A stretch of 64,000 nt of DNA from Gracilariopsis chorda (GCA_003194525.1 NBIV01000001.1:248001-312000); one strand, 5' to 3'; shown: positions 1-10,441, counted from the first letter of the stretch. The notes: a model not told the origin generated them from the sequence alone. Made by a program: numbers and translations.

Positions 1-1408
1 TGTATCCCACACCGTCCGAGAACTGCTCCTTTGGGCGCATGAGGATATCATCAGGTAAGTACTGCTCTCCCGAAAACTCCTCTGAAAAGGCTTGGCGAAT
101 TGCCCACTTCTCAATACGTCGTCCCTTGCCTGTCATCTTGTCAACTGCAGAATAGCACATGGCGACATCCAAAAAGTCACGGTCCAGGAATGGTACTCTG
201 AGTTCAAGGCTCTGGGCAGCAGTTGAACGATCACCGCGCAAGACATCAGCCGTGTACAACAACTTGACACGGCGCACGGTTTCTTCGTAGAAGTCCTTTT
301 CAGAATCAGCGTTATGGAAGTACAAGTAGCCGCCAAATACTTCGTCGGCGCCCTCACCGCTCAAAACCACCTTGACATACTGTTTGACAAGCTTTGACAG
401 CAGGTACATGGGTGTGGATGCTCTAATAGTTGTGATGTCATATGTTTCCAAGTGATAAACGACATCCTCCAGTGCTCTGATACCGTCCTCCACGGTGAAG
501 GTGAGGACGTGATGCTCGGTTCCCAAAAAGTCAGCAACTCTCTGAGCGGCCTTGAGATCAGGAGAGCCTTCAAGGCCACATGAAAAACTATGAAAGACGT
601 AATCGGACGGCAGAGCCTTCTTAAGAACACTGGCCACAAGAGACGAATCCAGACCCCCTGAGATAAAGACGCCGACGGGGACGTCGGACATGAGGCGACG
701 TACACACGCTTGCTTGAAGGAGTCGTGGAGCTTTTGGAGGTTGACGCGCTCAGTTGGGAGCCATCCGGGGTTGTAGAAGAGCGGGTTGTAGTAGGGTTTG
801 AACTCGGAGGCGTTCTCTTGGCCACGCTTGGCGGCATAGTAGCAGCCGGGAAGGAACGGGGTGACGTGATTGCAGTGGTCCAGCAAAGCCTTGGCCTCGG
901 AGGCAATCCAGACGGCACCATCCTCTGAGCGGCCAAGGTACATTGCGCGCACTCCGATGGGATCCCTGGCGGCGACAAACTGGTTGCGAGCAAGGTCGAC
1001 GACGACCGAGGCGAAAACGCCCTTGAGAGTGTTGTAGAGATGGGAGAGGTCATGGGGGAAGAGGGAGGTGGCGTACTTCTCGTAAAGCGGGGCTATGACC
1101 TCGCAGTCAGAGTTGGAGTGGAGCTGTTGACCGTGGAGGTCGGTGGAGCGGAGGTGTCGATGATTGTAGATTTCGCCGTTGGTAACGGCCCAGATGGTAT
1201 CATCGGAGATGTGCATAGGCTGAGCTCCGTGCTCGGGGTCGTTGATCTGGAGACGGGCGAAGCCGAGGGCGGCCCAGCCGTCGGGACTGACATAGGTCTG
1301 AAGATCATCAGGACCACGGTGCTGCAGCTTGTTAGTGGCGTTGATAGTAAGTTGGAGAAGCTGGTCGCGGGGCAGGGTGCTCCCGAGAACTGCGAAGATT
1401 CCGCACAT
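1..1408 (-). CDS. ASN: Asparagine synthetase (glutamine-hydrolysing), partial at window edge
   Basis: This gene makes asparagine from aspartate, glutamine and ATP in the cytosol. The frame starts MCGIF at 1408, which places the catalytic Cys2 of a class II glutamine amidotransferase directly after the initiator Met, so the start is firm. HRGPDD follows near residue 32. The synthetase half shows the PP-loop SGGLDSS near residue 250, then SGEGADE and ELRVPFLD. The last visible residues, KEQFSDGVGYS, match a conserved stretch of AsnB-type enzymes. About 469 residues are visible and the family is usually 550-590, so roughly 100 C-terminal residues lie off the left edge. No intron is seen. The identification is by recognised motifs and is secure; the exact isoform is not known. 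Confidence 0.96.
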   Translation of the reverse strand, partial: MCGIFAVLGSTLPRDQLLQLTINATNKLQHRGPDDLQTYVSPDGWAALGFARLQINDPEHGAQPMHISDDTIWAVTNGEIYNHRHLRSTDLHGQQLHSNSDCEVIAPLYEKYATSLFPHDLSHLYNTLKGVFASVVVDLARNQFVAARDPIGVRAMYLGRSEDGAVWIASEAKALLDHCNHVTPFLPGCYYAAKRGQENASEFKPYYNPLFYNPGWLPTERVNLQKLHDSFKQACVRRLMSDVPVGVFISGGLDSSLVASVLKKALPSDYVFHSFSCGLEGSPDLKAAQRVADFLGTEHHVLTFTVEDGIRALEDVVYHLETYDITTIRASTPMYLLSKLVKQYVKVVLSGEGADEVFGGYLYFHNADSEKDFYEETVRRVKLLYTADVLRGDRSTAAQSLELRVPFLDRDFLDVAMCYSAVDKMTGKGRRIEKWAIRQAFSEEFSGEQYLPDDILMRPKEQFSDGVGY

Positions 1409-2299
1409 GACAGTTTGGTGTGTGTGTGTGGTGGGGGTGAGGGTTGGGGAGTGGGAGACGGGTTGTTAGGGGGGAGGAGGAGGAGGGGGGGGAGGAGGGG
1501 GGAGGATAAAGCGGGAGGGCGGTGGGGAGTTATCTTTAAGGGATGGGGTGTGGGGAATTTGTACGGTGGGAGGAGCGCTGCGGGGGGATGCAGCAGGGAA
1601 TGTGTGCGGTGGTGACAGGGCCGAAGCGAGGGGGTGCGGGAGGGAGGTGTCGGGGGGAGGGGGGGCTCGCGGAAGCCATGCGGCGCTGGCAGTGGTGGCG
1701 GAAAAAAACATTTTCGACGAGAGCGCACAAGCGGCATAGTGATCTCGGTCGCCGCACGCGGCGCCGTGACACGTGGCTCGCGCCGCTGTGGCAGCTGCGC
1801 GCGCTGCTGGCGGCGGTGCGCGCGGAGTCGCCGCCGCGACCGCACGTTCGCCGACACCGGTGGACATGGGTGCGCGTGCGCGGGCGCTGTCCCGGCGCTG
1901 TCCCGGCGCGCGGCTGCGCCTGTGCGCTGCGCGTGCGCGCTCTGCTCAGTAGCCGCTTGTGCTCTGCGCAGTAGCCGCTTGTGCTCTGCGCAGTAGCCGC
2001 TTGTGCTCTGCGCAGTAGCCCCGCGTGTGTGCGATCGCCGGCGCCGAGTCGGGCGCGCTGCGCGCGGCTTCGGACGCTGCGCGGTGGTCCGACTGGGGTG
2101 CCCCCACGACCACCCCCCCCCCCCCCCCTTGCGCTTCAGCGGCCTCGCCACCAAAGCTCGTCCCTCAACGTGGCGCGCACCTTCTCTCCCACGTTAATTA
2201 ATTCATGCGTGCTATGCCGCACTTGTGACCCACCGCAGTAGTTTCGCACCTCTCGTCCAGCGCTCAAGTATAAAGGTTTACTGGCTTGCCTCCCTCACG
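1409..2299. promoter_or_regulatory. Upstream region of ASN, GC-rich with low-complexity tracts
   Basis: This gap lies between the ASN start and the stop of the next minus-strand gene. It holds a purine/GT-rich tract (about 1420-1700), a very GC-rich CpG-dense block (about 1740-2100), a 22 bp tandem repeat and a poly-C run near 2113-2128. Long open frames occur on both strands but are Arg/Pro/Ala-rich artefacts of base composition. It probably contains the ASN promoter; no specific binding site can be assigned. Confidence 0.5.
1947..2020. repeat. 22 bp tandem repeat, three full copies plus a partial
   Basis: Three consecutive copies of a 22 bp unit beginning CAGTAGCCGCTTGTGCTC start at 1947, 1969 and 1991 and are identical. 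An 8-base partial copy follows at 2013. The array lies about 540 bp upstream of the ASN start codon inside the GC-rich block. Confidence 0.9.
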
Positions 2300-4216
2300 C
2301 TACTCAGCTACCGTTGGTACGTCGCCGCTCGCCGCCTGTACCTGCCGCTTGCGAGCCTTGAGCTTTCGTTTTCGCGCCTGCACTATCAGCGGTGACACAA
2401 TCACCGTGTACACAGACACATCCAAGAATAACGACGTCAGACCAAAGAAGTCCGCTATGAACGCAGACCACGACACTGATTGTTGCTCGCCTGTCACCTT
2501 GGTCAGAAACCTTTGCATGCTCACGTCAATCACGTAGACGTCAGCCATCGTCCGGATGTCCCCGCCCAACACATCTTCCAACACCGTGTCCGACTGGAAC
2601 GACTCGTTCTTCCCCAGCGCCAGGTTGCGTTCCAGTCGCAGCGACGCTATCGTGTCCGTTGGAACCACCGCCAACACGTCATTAACCCCGTCTGCCGAGT
2701 AATTGGTCATCACAAACAGATGCTGCCCTGGGTACACTGCTCGCTCTTCCAACACCTCATTCCCAATCACCTCAACATGACTCTGCGACCCGAACGCCCG
2801 ATTCCGCCCCACCAGCAGGTTGTAGTCTTGGGGGTAGTACGGCCCTGCTCCGGTTCTCACCCACGTGTAGTCTTCGCTGTTGAATCTGTACTTGATCCCG
2901 GGCGACGTCGAAGGATAGAAGTACCCGGAAAACATGTACACGTTGCAGAACATGTCCGCCATATCTAGCATCATCGTGTCCGTCGACTTGTTTTTGAACC
3001 CTCTGCGGTAAGACGGCCAAAGTATGTATCGGTGTTCCTCGTCCGTTGGGTTGTAATCACCATAATCCACAATTCCCGCCACTTTCAGATTCGGCGCATG
3101 ATGTGCGATAGTCGAACGGAAGAAATCCAAAACATCAAATGGCAGTCCGAACTGCGTCTTCCGACACCTTGATACCAATGCATGTTGCGATACACGAACG
3201 AGAAACTTGTTGGATACACTTCCCGCGTTGCTTCCTGTTGCCTCCTTGAATTGGAACAAAGAGCTTCTATCCACTGTGAAGCAATGAAAACATGCAGGCG
3301 CCTGCGTGTTCTCCTTCTCGAATTGTGCGGGGTCCATTTGCTTTAACGCGGTGCAAGCATCTCCCGCCGACGTGTAAGACTCAACTCTCACTTGAGGCAG
3401 ATCCTTTGTTTCCGGATAAATATAGCTCACGTTGGATGAGGTTCCTTTGATGAAATCCAGCCACACCAACGGTTGTCCTTGATACTCACCGTTTGGTAGC
3501 TCCGCGAAGGGAGGCAATTGCGTACCTGTTGTGCAAAAGTGCAGAGTCGGCAGCTGGATTTCAGTCGTTTTCTCATATCTTATTGTGCTTGCTAGCTCTT
3601 CTTTGCTTGCCAAGAAGTCCTTTGTCACGAACGCCAAAGAAATGATGAGACCCGCTAATGACATAAGCCATGCGGACACTGCTACTAGTCTTTTCTCTCG
3701 TGTACTAGCCACTGATTGCAAGTAGTTTGAGAGACTCCATTTTATGGGAGTTGAACGACTGCCAAACATTCCTCTGCTCAATCTCGTTTTACCTCTTTCG
3801 CCCGGGTTCAACTGCTCATGCTGCTGGCTTCTCACGGAGCCGAACCGTCTTTTTGATCGAGAAGATGACCCCTGGCTGCTTGCCACTGGTTGAAGTCGAG
3901 ACCCTGTGTCATCTCGATGCAAAGCCTGACTCACTTCAGCTGCCGTAAACATGTGGCTTTCCAGATCTACCGCACAACTAGCGGGAAGGTTGTCTGTTGC
4001 TTGAAACTCATCCGCGTCATCTTCGCTCCTCACCAAGAGCGTCTGAACGGCTTCAAGTTGGGTATCAATTTCTTGAATGGAGTCATCAATGGCAAAGAAA
4101 AACCCGTTTGCATCATCATTTGAGAGGTCTTGGATTGCTGCTTGAAGCCTCGACCCTTGCTCCAAATATGTGACTTCATTGGTTGCAGAGCGCCTCTTTG
4201 TCTTCATGGACTTCAT
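2300..4216 (-). CDS. DEG/ENaC-like two-transmembrane channel protein, copy 1
   Basis: The gene encodes a 638-residue predicted membrane protein; the first in-frame ATG is at 4216. The N-terminal 170 residues are acidic then Ser/Arg-rich. A first membrane segment lies at about residues 177-200, followed at once by LPTLHFC, which resembles the FPAVTICN-type motif after TM1 of DEG/ENaC channels. A large extracellular-type domain of about 380 residues contains cysteine pairs (CFHC, FCNVYMFSGYFYP) and several N-x-S/T sites. A second membrane segment at about 588-612 (FFGLTSLFLDVSVYTVIV) has the G-L-x-L-F-x-G/D-x-S pattern of the DEG/ENaC pore helix. A basic tail follows. It is related to the divergent neighbour at 4730. 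The family call rests on topology and short motifs, so it is tentative; ion selectivity and gating cannot be inferred. Confidence 0.62.
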   Translation of the reverse strand: MKSMKTKRRSATNEVTYLEQGSRLQAAIQDLSNDDANGFFFAIDDSIQEIDTQLEAVQTLLVRSEDDADEFQATDNLPASCAVDLESHMFTAAEVSQALHRDDTGSRLQPVASSQGSSSRSKRRFGSVRSQQHEQLNPGERGKTRLSRGMFGSRSTPIKWSLSNYLQSVASTREKRLVAVSAWLMSLAGLIISLAFVTKDFLASKEELASTIRYEKTTEIQLPTLHFCTTGTQLPPFAELPNGEYQGQPLVWLDFIKGTSSNVSYIYPETKDLPQVRVESYTSAGDACTALKQMDPAQFEKENTQAPACFHCFTVDRSSLFQFKEATGSNAGSVSNKFLVRVSQHALVSRCRKTQFGLPFDVLDFFRSTIAHHAPNLKVAGIVDYGDYNPTDEEHRYILWPSYRRGFKNKSTDTMMLDMADMFCNVYMFSGYFYPSTSPGIKYRFNSEDYTWVRTGAGPYYPQDYNLLVGRNRAFGSQSHVEVIGNEVLEERAVYPGQHLFVMTNYSADGVNDVLAVVPTDTIASLRLERNLALGKNESFQSDTVLEDVLGGDIRTMADVYVIDVSMQRFLTKVTGEQQSVSWSAFIADFFGLTSLFLDVSVYTVIVSPLIVQARKRKLKARKRQVQAASGDVPTVAE

Positions 4217-4729
4217 GTACACTATATCTCTTGGTATCTTCGAGCGGTCTTAAGTACGCGTCTGTTGATCCTTGACATGCGAGAAACGATCAAACACGTT
4301 CAGTGTGGTTGTAGTGTTTTACGTATAAAAGCTTGTCAACAGGAATTTTATAGCATTAAGAGCCCAAGCCCAGTATGCAAAACTTCCACTTCTGGGATAA
4401 GTCCAATAGCATTAGCTATTACAATTTCGTGTCACACAAAGAAGAGGAAAGCGTCAACAATATGAAATGCTACATCATACATCGTGTCAGAAGGTAGAAG
4501 GCTAGCTCTCCACGTCTATCATTTTAGGAACGATATTTTTATCATTGAAACGCTCACCACGCAGACACTTTGTACGACAGACTGCAAAGGATTGCATTTC
4601 TGTTCAGCTGACTCTAATTGTTGTTAATCAGCGTTGAGGCGCGAACTTGGCGAGGATAGAATATAGTGTGGCTCTGTATATTCGCAACTGGAGTTTCGAG
4701 TCTAGTTGTTCGGGAATGTGCCCACGAAC
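4217..4729. promoter_or_regulatory. Shared divergent promoter region of the two channel-like genes
   Basis: About 510 bp separate the two divergently transcribed paralogues. The stretch is AT-richer than the genes and has no credible open frame. A shared bidirectional promoter is an inference from gene orientation; no core element was assigned. Confidence 0.4.
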
Positions 4730-6598
4730 ATGGAAAGGGATCAAAAAGTGGAAGTACTGGCCTCAGTTTCGAAAGCGGTGCTCAGAGCTGAAAAGGAATA
4801 CCTTAATCACAATGCTGAACTACAAGGCTTTAGGAAAGTACTGGCAGTGCTAAACAAACTCGGCAAGACAAGAGAAGAGAAGCTTCGTAGAGGGGAAGAT
4901 GTTTCTTACCTTGACGCTCTGCTCTCAGAGTCTCGAAAACGTTTAAGCTCGCTCTTGTCCAATCCTCCTGCACATGGGAAAGGATACGATATTGATTTTT
5001 ATAAATGGGCTGCGAAGATACAAAGGGATGTACGAGCTCAAGATCCTTTAATGCTTTCATTTGATTCGGACGATGGCGCGGACGGTATGAAACGAAGTTC
5101 GACAAGAGTCACAGATGACTCCACATCAGTATCCAGTAAGGGTGGCGCACTCTTATCTATTCTGAAGTCCAATGGAAAACTCCCGCAAAAGTTCGGGGAC
5201 CCAGAATCCAAGGGTGCAAGAGACAAGCGATTGTTTTACTTAACAACAGGAGCATGGATATTTGCTGTCTTCGGGATGATGGTGACTATAGGCTTCCTTG
5301 CTGCAGATTTTTGGTACGCTCAAAAGAACGTCGCAATCCAGATAGAAAGTTCCAAACCACGACCATTGGAGCTTCCCGTAGTAACGCTTTGCAATTTCAT
5401 CTCCAATGTCCCGCACTTTTCGCATTTCCCTACAGATGAATATCCCGGACTACCTCTGTTTGGCATTCAAAGATTCGCGTTGTACAATCGGTCATCCTCG
5501 TCAGTTAGTACAGATCTGATATATCCTGATACTTTGCCGAACTCTGTTGACTCTGATTCTCTGTTTGAGGACGTATTTGTGTCGTGGGATATTTCTCAAT
5601 GCAAAAAGGTTGACGAAGGTTTCGATGTTGAAAGAGAAATGAACACTTTGCGCTCGAACTATGACCTTGGAATAAGCGGGGATACAGGTTCCACATCCTG
5701 CCAGCATTGCATAAGATTAGGCTACAAAAAGAGGATAAAACTAACACCCCCTCAGCATCGAGAAGAGGGGCTGGCACCGCCGGCAGTGAACGTGAAGGTA
5801 TATCGGACCAAACTATTTGCAGCCTGCCAGACCGGTTTACATAGGAGGGTCTCTATTATCGCAGCATTGTTTGTCGCGGAAATTCAGCAGTACTCTACTG
5901 AACTGAAGGACAGAGGCATTCTTCAATTCGATGGTGAGGAGTATCGCAATATTAATATGAACTGGTTCCAGGAGGACAACGAACAGTTTTTTGACTTCTG
6001 CTGTAACGTGTACTTCTTCTCAGGATTCTTTTATCCTTCTTCAGATCTAGCCGATATTTCCTACGAGTACGTCCCCGATTCAACAGAAAAATGGGTGCAG
6101 ACTGGAGATGGGCCCTATTTTTCCGCATTTGCATGGAAAGCAAACGATCATCAAATACCTGGACCGAGTCGTGACGCTCTCGAAAAGGATTACTTCACTC
6201 TCGATTCCATTGAAATCTTCGCGGAGGATGCAGACGGTATAAACCGAACGGCAGCGATATCACCGCGAACAAAGATATCTGCAATCTCAGCAGCACAAAC
6301 AGCTCTTTACAAGTTTAAGAGAGTCACCAATCAAGGCAAGAATGAATATGAAATCAGACGCAGCACTTCAAACTCACAGGGGTATCAGTCGACTACTATC
6401 GACGTTTACGACCTGCATTTCGACTTCGATACGTTCGAGACCAAAACCATCTTAACGACTCCGACGATGACATGGCCCGAATTCATAACCGACGTTTTCG
6501 AATTTGTTGGGCTGTTTACCGGAATATGTATCTTTACGCTAATTGTTGCACCAGCCCATTCTCTTGTATATCCTACATCAGAGATGGATGAGAAATGA
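4730..6598 (+). CDS. DEG/ENaC-like two-transmembrane channel protein, copy 2
   Basis: The gene encodes a 622-residue predicted membrane protein from the first in-frame ATG at 4730. The N-terminal 165 residues are charged and partly coiled-coil-like. TM1 lies at about 169-192, followed by LPVVTLCNF, close to the post-TM1 motif of DEG/ENaC channels. The extracellular-type domain carries CQHC and CCNVYFFSGFFYPSSD, both matching equivalent blocks in the copy at 2300-4216, as does KWVQTGDGPYF. TM2 at about 587-608 (FVGLFTGICIFTLIVAP) resembles the GLFxGxSxLSxxE pore region. The two proteins share order and spacing of all these blocks, so they are an old inverted duplication. The assignment to DEG/ENaC is inferred from topology and motifs, not from a search. 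Confidence 0.65.
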   Translation: MERDQKVEVLASVSKAVLRAEKEYLNHNAELQGFRKVLAVLNKLGKTREEKLRRGEDVSYLDALLSESRKRLSSLLSNPPAHGKGYDIDFYKWAAKIQRDVRAQDPLMLSFDSDDGADGMKRSSTRVTDDSTSVSSKGGALLSILKSNGKLPQKFGDPESKGARDKRLFYLTTGAWIFAVFGMMVTIGFLAADFWYAQKNVAIQIESSKPRPLELPVVTLCNFISNVPHFSHFPTDEYPGLPLFGIQRFALYNRSSSSVSTDLIYPDTLPNSVDSDSLFEDVFVSWDISQCKKVDEGFDVEREMNTLRSNYDLGISGDTGSTSCQHCIRLGYKKRIKLTPPQHREEGLAPPAVNVKVYRTKLFAACQTGLHRRVSIIAALFVAEIQQYSTELKDRGILQFDGEEYRNINMNWFQEDNEQFFDFCCNVYFFSGFFYPSSDLADISYEYVPDSTEKWVQTGDGPYFSAFAWKANDHQIPGPSRDALEKDYFTLDSIEIFAEDADGINRTAAISPRTKISAISAAQTALYKFKRVTNQGKNEYEIRRSTSNSQGYQSTTIDVYDLHFDFDTFETKTILTTPTMTWPEFITDVFEFVGLFTGICIFTLIVAPAHSLVYPTSEMDEK

Positions 6599-6805
6599 CA
6601 AGAAACCACTTGAAGAAGTGCTCCAACTCATATTTCACGGCGCTCTCCCTGCAGTTCTAGTAAAAAAACGCGCGAGCTCAGACTGATCTCCGAAGCATAC
6701 CATTACCACCTTAGAATTGAGCTCTTGAATGTTCCAATTCGTTATACCTAGGGAGATTTTCCCACTCCACCATAAAAGTATTTCTCTCCAATACGCTTTC
6801 CAAGA

Positions 6806-7129
6806 ATGAAACCAACACCGGTCATGATACCAGTACAAAGAGGATACAGGAAGACAATTCTGAAATCATGGACCCCAGTTGTGATAATATCTCTTATGTT
6901 TGAGCTGTTCGACTTTGTGTTTGAAACACTGAAAGTATCGGGCGCCGAAGAAGACATCTCGATCCGGAAGGCCGTGAATGAGCGTCGAGTTTTGAGAAAT
7001 AGAGTGATCCACTACCCTTTCGAGATTGTCGGGGCTTCGGTTGGTGCGATGCTTGGTCTTGACTTCCAGGAGCACGGGGCTTCGCACGTTATTGGTGATG
7101 CAGTCCGCTTAGGGTACCAAGATACATAG
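6806..7129 (+). CDS. Small hypothetical open frame, 107 residues
   Basis: An ATG-started frame of 107 codons lies between the channel gene and the GSA aminotransferase. It has a central hydrophobic stretch (SWTPVVIISLMFELFDFVF), a charged middle, and a glycine-rich hydrophobic patch (EIVGASVGAMLGL). I do not recognise it. The opposite strand is also partly open here. It could be a small membrane protein or chance. The rest of 6599-7602 holds no gene I can support; a short perfect palindrome CCTGTACAGG lies near 7288-7297. Confidence 0.25.
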   Translation: MKPTPVMIPVQRGYRKTILKSWTPVVIISLMFELFDFVFETLKVSGAEEDISIRKAVNERRVLRNRVIHYPFEIVGASVGAMLGLDFQEHGASHVIGDAVRLGYQDT

Positions 7130-7602
7130 AAGGAGATTAACATTCTTTGCCTGCCAGGTATCCGGGATACTAGAGATATCCTTACTTGGCCCCAGCTGTA
7201 GACCAAGAAAAAAACGAAATGCAGCCAATTGCAGACGCAGGCGCCCTAAAAGCAATTGCCACCAGCCCTGACACTACACGTACAGGACCTGTACAGGTAC
7301 TGTAGTGAATTTTACACTTGTGGAGTCCACAATGTGGACGCATTGTGGTCGTGGACACGAGAGCCTTATTCCCGTTTCTGCCGACAAGGTATCTGACACA
7401 ATCTTCTTGATCTCCCTGCGTTCGGTCCAGACAAGCTGGTGAGATCTCAGCAAAACCCTTCCGGCGTGAAACGAACAAGGTTGAAACCTCTGAGAAACAG
7501 TGCCTCTGGCTTCGTCTCGCGTATCGATCCAGTCCTGTTTGCTTTCCCCAGCCAGACGTCATCTTCCTATTCGACTCGTGCAACGGTTACGATATAGCGT
7601 TC

Positions 7603-9006
7603 ATGATGTCTTCCCAAAGTCCAGCATTCACCACGCCGATGCCCATTCGTGCCAATGCGCATACCAAAACCAAAAATATATCTTCCTCCCGTCCTGTCAG
7701 TATGGTTGCAAGCCAGTCTTTGAAGACATCAGAGTCCCAGCGGGTTCTGAAAGAAGCTGCCGATCTGATGCCGGGTGGGGTTTCATCTCCTGTGAGAGCA
7801 TTCAAGTCCGTCGGCGGCAACGCGGTTGTGTTTGATTCTGTGAAAGGTTCCAAGGCGTATGACATCGACGGAAATGAGTATGTTGACTACATCGGTTCGT
7901 GGGGCCCGGCTATTGTCGGTGCAGCCAACGAAGAAGTTAACGCTGCTCTTGCAGAGGCTCTCAAGAAAGGAACAAGTTTTGGTGCTCCAAGTGTTTTAGA
8001 GAACGAGCTTGCCAAGCTGGTCATTGATGCTGTGCCAAGCATTGAAATGGTTCGATTTGTCAATTCTGGAACTGAGGCATGTATGAGCGTGGTGCGCGTA
8101 ATGAGAGCATTCACAGAACGTCAGAAGATCCTCAAATTCTCTGGGTGCTATCATGGCCATGCCGATATGTATCTTGTCCAGGCGGGTTCCGGGGTGCTGA
8201 CGCTGGGCCTGCCGGACTCACCAGGAGTGCCGAAGGCCTCTACCGAAACCACACTTGTAGCGAAGTACAATGACTTGGATTCTGTAAGATCCGTGTTTGA
8301 ACAAAACAAAGGAGAGATAGCGGGAGTTATTCTTGAACCTGTCGTTGGAAATTCTGGTTTCATTCCTCCGACTCAGGAATTCCTTACCGGCCTTCGAGAG
8401 ATCACTGAGCAGGAAGGTGCGTTGTTGTGTTTTGATGAGGTAATGACAGGGTTCCGCATCGCCTACAGTGGTGCTCAGGGATACTTCGGAATCAAGCCCG
8501 ATCTCTCTACTTTTGGAAAGGTTATTGGGGGCGGACTACCCGTCGGAGCGTATGGCGGTCGCAAGGATATTATGAGTTTAGTAGCTCCTGCTGGTCCTGT
8601 CTATCAAGCTGGTACTCTGAGCGGGAATCCGTTGGCCATGACAGCTGGTATTAAGACATTAGAGATAATGAAGAGACCAGGAAGCTACGAGTATCTGGAC
8701 AAGATCACCGGCCGTCTTATCAACGGTTTGCTTGAAATCGGAAAGGAATATGGGCATGCCGTATGCGGAGGCCATATTAGCGGGATGTGGGGTTTATTCT
8801 TCTGCGAAGAACCAGTGACTTGCTTCGAGGATGTCAAGGAGAAATGTGACTTTGACAAATTTGCGCGGTACCATCGTGGTATGTTGGAAAACGGCATTTA
8901 TCTCGCCCCATCCCAGTATGAAGCTGGGTTCACCAGTTTGCAACATACAGAAGCCGATATCGACAGAACCCTAGCTGCAGCTCGAGTGGTAATGAAAGAT
9001 CTTTAG
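7603..9006 (+). CDS. GSA: Glutamate-1-semialdehyde 2,1-aminomutase, plastid precursor
   Basis: The enzyme turns glutamate-1-semialdehyde into 5-aminolevulinate, the last step of the C5 route that feeds chlorophyll, haem and bilin synthesis in the plastid. The 467-residue protein opens with about 35-40 residues rich in Ser, Thr, Ala and basic residues, with Phe at position 9, consistent with a primary-plastid transit peptide of the red-algal type. The mature enzyme begins near [20 protein letters not shown], then shows [23 protein letters not shown] and FDEVMTGFR. The PLP-binding lysine is K306 in [18 protein letters not shown]. Length matches the plant and algal enzymes. The gene has no intron. 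The start at 7603 is the first ATG of the frame and leaves a sensible transit peptide. The identification is firm; targeting is inferred. Confidence 0.97.
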   Translation: MMSSQSPAFTTPMPIRANAHTKTKNISSSRPVSMVASQSLKTSESQRVLKEAADLMPGGVSSPVRAFKSVGGNAVVFDSVKGSKAYDIDGNEYVDYIGSWGPAIVGAANEEVNAALAEALKKGTSFGAPSVLENELAKLVIDAVPSIEMVRFVNSGTEACMSVVRVMRAFTERQKILKFSGCYHGHADMYLVQAGSGVLTLGLPDSPGVPKASTETTLVAKYNDLDSVRSVFEQNKGEIAGVILEPVVGNSGFIPPTQEFLTGLREITEQEGALLCFDEVMTGFRIAYSGAQGYFGIKPDLSTFGKVIGGGLPVGAYGGRKDIMSLVAPAGPVYQAGTLSGNPLAMTAGIKTLEIMKRPGSYEYLDKITGRLINGLLEIGKEYGHAVCGGHISGMWGLFFCEEPVTCFEDVKEKCDFDKFARYHRGMLENGIYLAPSQYEAGFTSLQHTEADIDRTLAAARVVMKDL

Positions 9007-9208
9007 TGTGTTGGTTATTGACTGGAATATAATGTCTAAACGAAGAGCATTTGGTTTTCTTGAGAATTAACGTTCGTTTGCATGTTAGTATTCGGCTGAG
9101 TATTAGGACAAAGCCACCTTTTGGTAAGACCATTGAGAAAGCTTGATGTGCTACTAGACGTTTGAAAAAAGCTCCATGGACGATCCCCGAGAATTTCACT
9201 TCATTTGC

Positions 9209-10441
9209 TCAGGAGCTTTGACCGTCTGACTCAAATCTTGGCAGGGTTTGGTTGTTAAGAGACAGCACGTGCTGATGTATGTAAGCTCTGTCGTATCTCT
9301 GATCTACAGCGTCTTTTGCCTTCTTCCACACAATGCCTCGGAGTTTGACCTTACTTGAGGAACTTGCGGAACCATGTCCTCCAACTCCTCGCTGAAAATT
9401 CGAGTCGTACACTCCTACCCTCCATCCAGCGGTCCAAGCTGCGTAACTAAGCACACAATCCTGCCATACTCCAGGCTCTCCAGCATTGAATAGCCCGACG
9501 TCTAAGCCTCCTAGGCGATGTAATGACTCAGAGCGGATGAATAGAGGAGCAATCCATGCGCATTCAACGTACATGAAGGGGTGCAACGTCCTAGAGCTAA
9601 GAAATGGGATTCGGAGTGTCTTTCCCTTCCTTGTTCCACCATGGTCACTGGTCTGCTCCCCAAATTCGAATCCCTTATCTTGTCCATCCCACATCTGTCC
9701 AATGAAGCCACTAACTACTCCTAGTTTCGGATCAGCATCGAACAACTCAAGAGCGTGACTTACCCAATTCAATGATGGTGTGGTATTCTCCGAATCTTCG
9801 TCACCGTTCGACTCTGGCGGTAAGTCATCATCTTGCATGAGTATGAAATACTCTGCGGAGCTCATTCGCATAGCTCGATTATAACATCTTGTTTCATGAA
9901 GGTTGTTGCTGATAACTATAAAGTGTTTGTGGTCTCGTAGTTGTTCCATCCATTTGTCCATGCTGGAGTCTGTCGAACCATCTTCGCATATTATAATTTC
10001 TTGCACAGACGGGTTTTTGATGAGAGCTTGCGCGATTTTCTCAACATTCTGCTCATGATTGAAGCTCTGCACAATGGCACAAACTGTAGGCGTCTCATGG
10101 GGTTCATATACATCGGGAACTCGACAACCGCATCCCATCTCTGCTCGAACGCGATTGATTACGGGATTATCATTGATATCAAGCATTAAACCACGAGATA
10201 TGCAGCGGGATACACTGCGCGCATCAGCGCTGTCTGAGGGTGGTATTGACAAACTTTTTGCACCAGTCGCAGCCAACTGTTCAGCGGGCGCATTGCGGGA
10301 AACCCATTGCGGTGCTGTTAGGTTCAGAACGGCTGCGGTGAGGAGCAGGAGCATGTATGTCATAATGGTCGCGTGGACAAGCGGTTCCGCCGATCCCGCA
10401 CGCGCAGTTGAACTTCGGTAAGCGTGCACAAGGGGTTCCAT
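9209..10441 (-). CDS. Family-2-like glycosyltransferase with N-terminal membrane anchor
   Basis: The 410-residue protein starts with a short basic stretch and a hydrophobic segment at about residues 28-45 (MTYMLLLLTAAVLNLTA), consistent with a signal anchor for a type II Golgi/ER protein. The GT-A fold is indicated by CAIVQSFNHE, then IIICEDGSTDSS (nucleotide-sugar binding loop) and ILMQDDDLPPE, which supplies the metal-binding acidic cluster. Downstream, ECAWIAPLFIRSESLHRLGGLD and a late GVWQDCVLSYAAW fit the acceptor side of GT2-like enzymes. The donor and acceptor are unknown. It is transcribed away from ISWI, and the Harbinger element lies in the gap between them. Confidence 0.75.
   Translation of the reverse strand: MEPLVHAYRSSTARAGSAEPLVHATIMTYMLLLLTAAVLNLTAPQWVSRNAPAEQLAATGAKSLSIPPSDSADARSVSRCISRGLMLDINDNPVINRVRAEMGCGCRVPDVYEPHETPTVCAIVQSFNHEQNVEKIAQALIKNPSVQEIIICEDGSTDSSMDKWMEQLRDHKHFIVISNNLHETRCYNRAMRMSSAEYFILMQDDDLPPESNGDEDSENTTPSLNWVSHALELFDADPKLGVVSGFIGQMWDGQDKGFEFGEQTSDHGGTRKGKTLRIPFLSSRTLHPFMYVECAWIAPLFIRSESLHRLGGLDVGLFNAGEPGVWQDCVLSYAAWTAGWRVGVYDSNFQRGVGGHGSASSSSKVKLRGIVWKKAKDAVDQRYDRAYIHQHVLSLNNQTLPRFESDGQSS

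Noticed and set aside
1093-2241. Several overlapping open frames on both strands upstream of ASN (up to 353 codons)
   Set aside because: They are Arg/Pro/Ala-rich, overlap each other in all frames, run into the ASN coding region, and follow directly from the GC-rich base composition.
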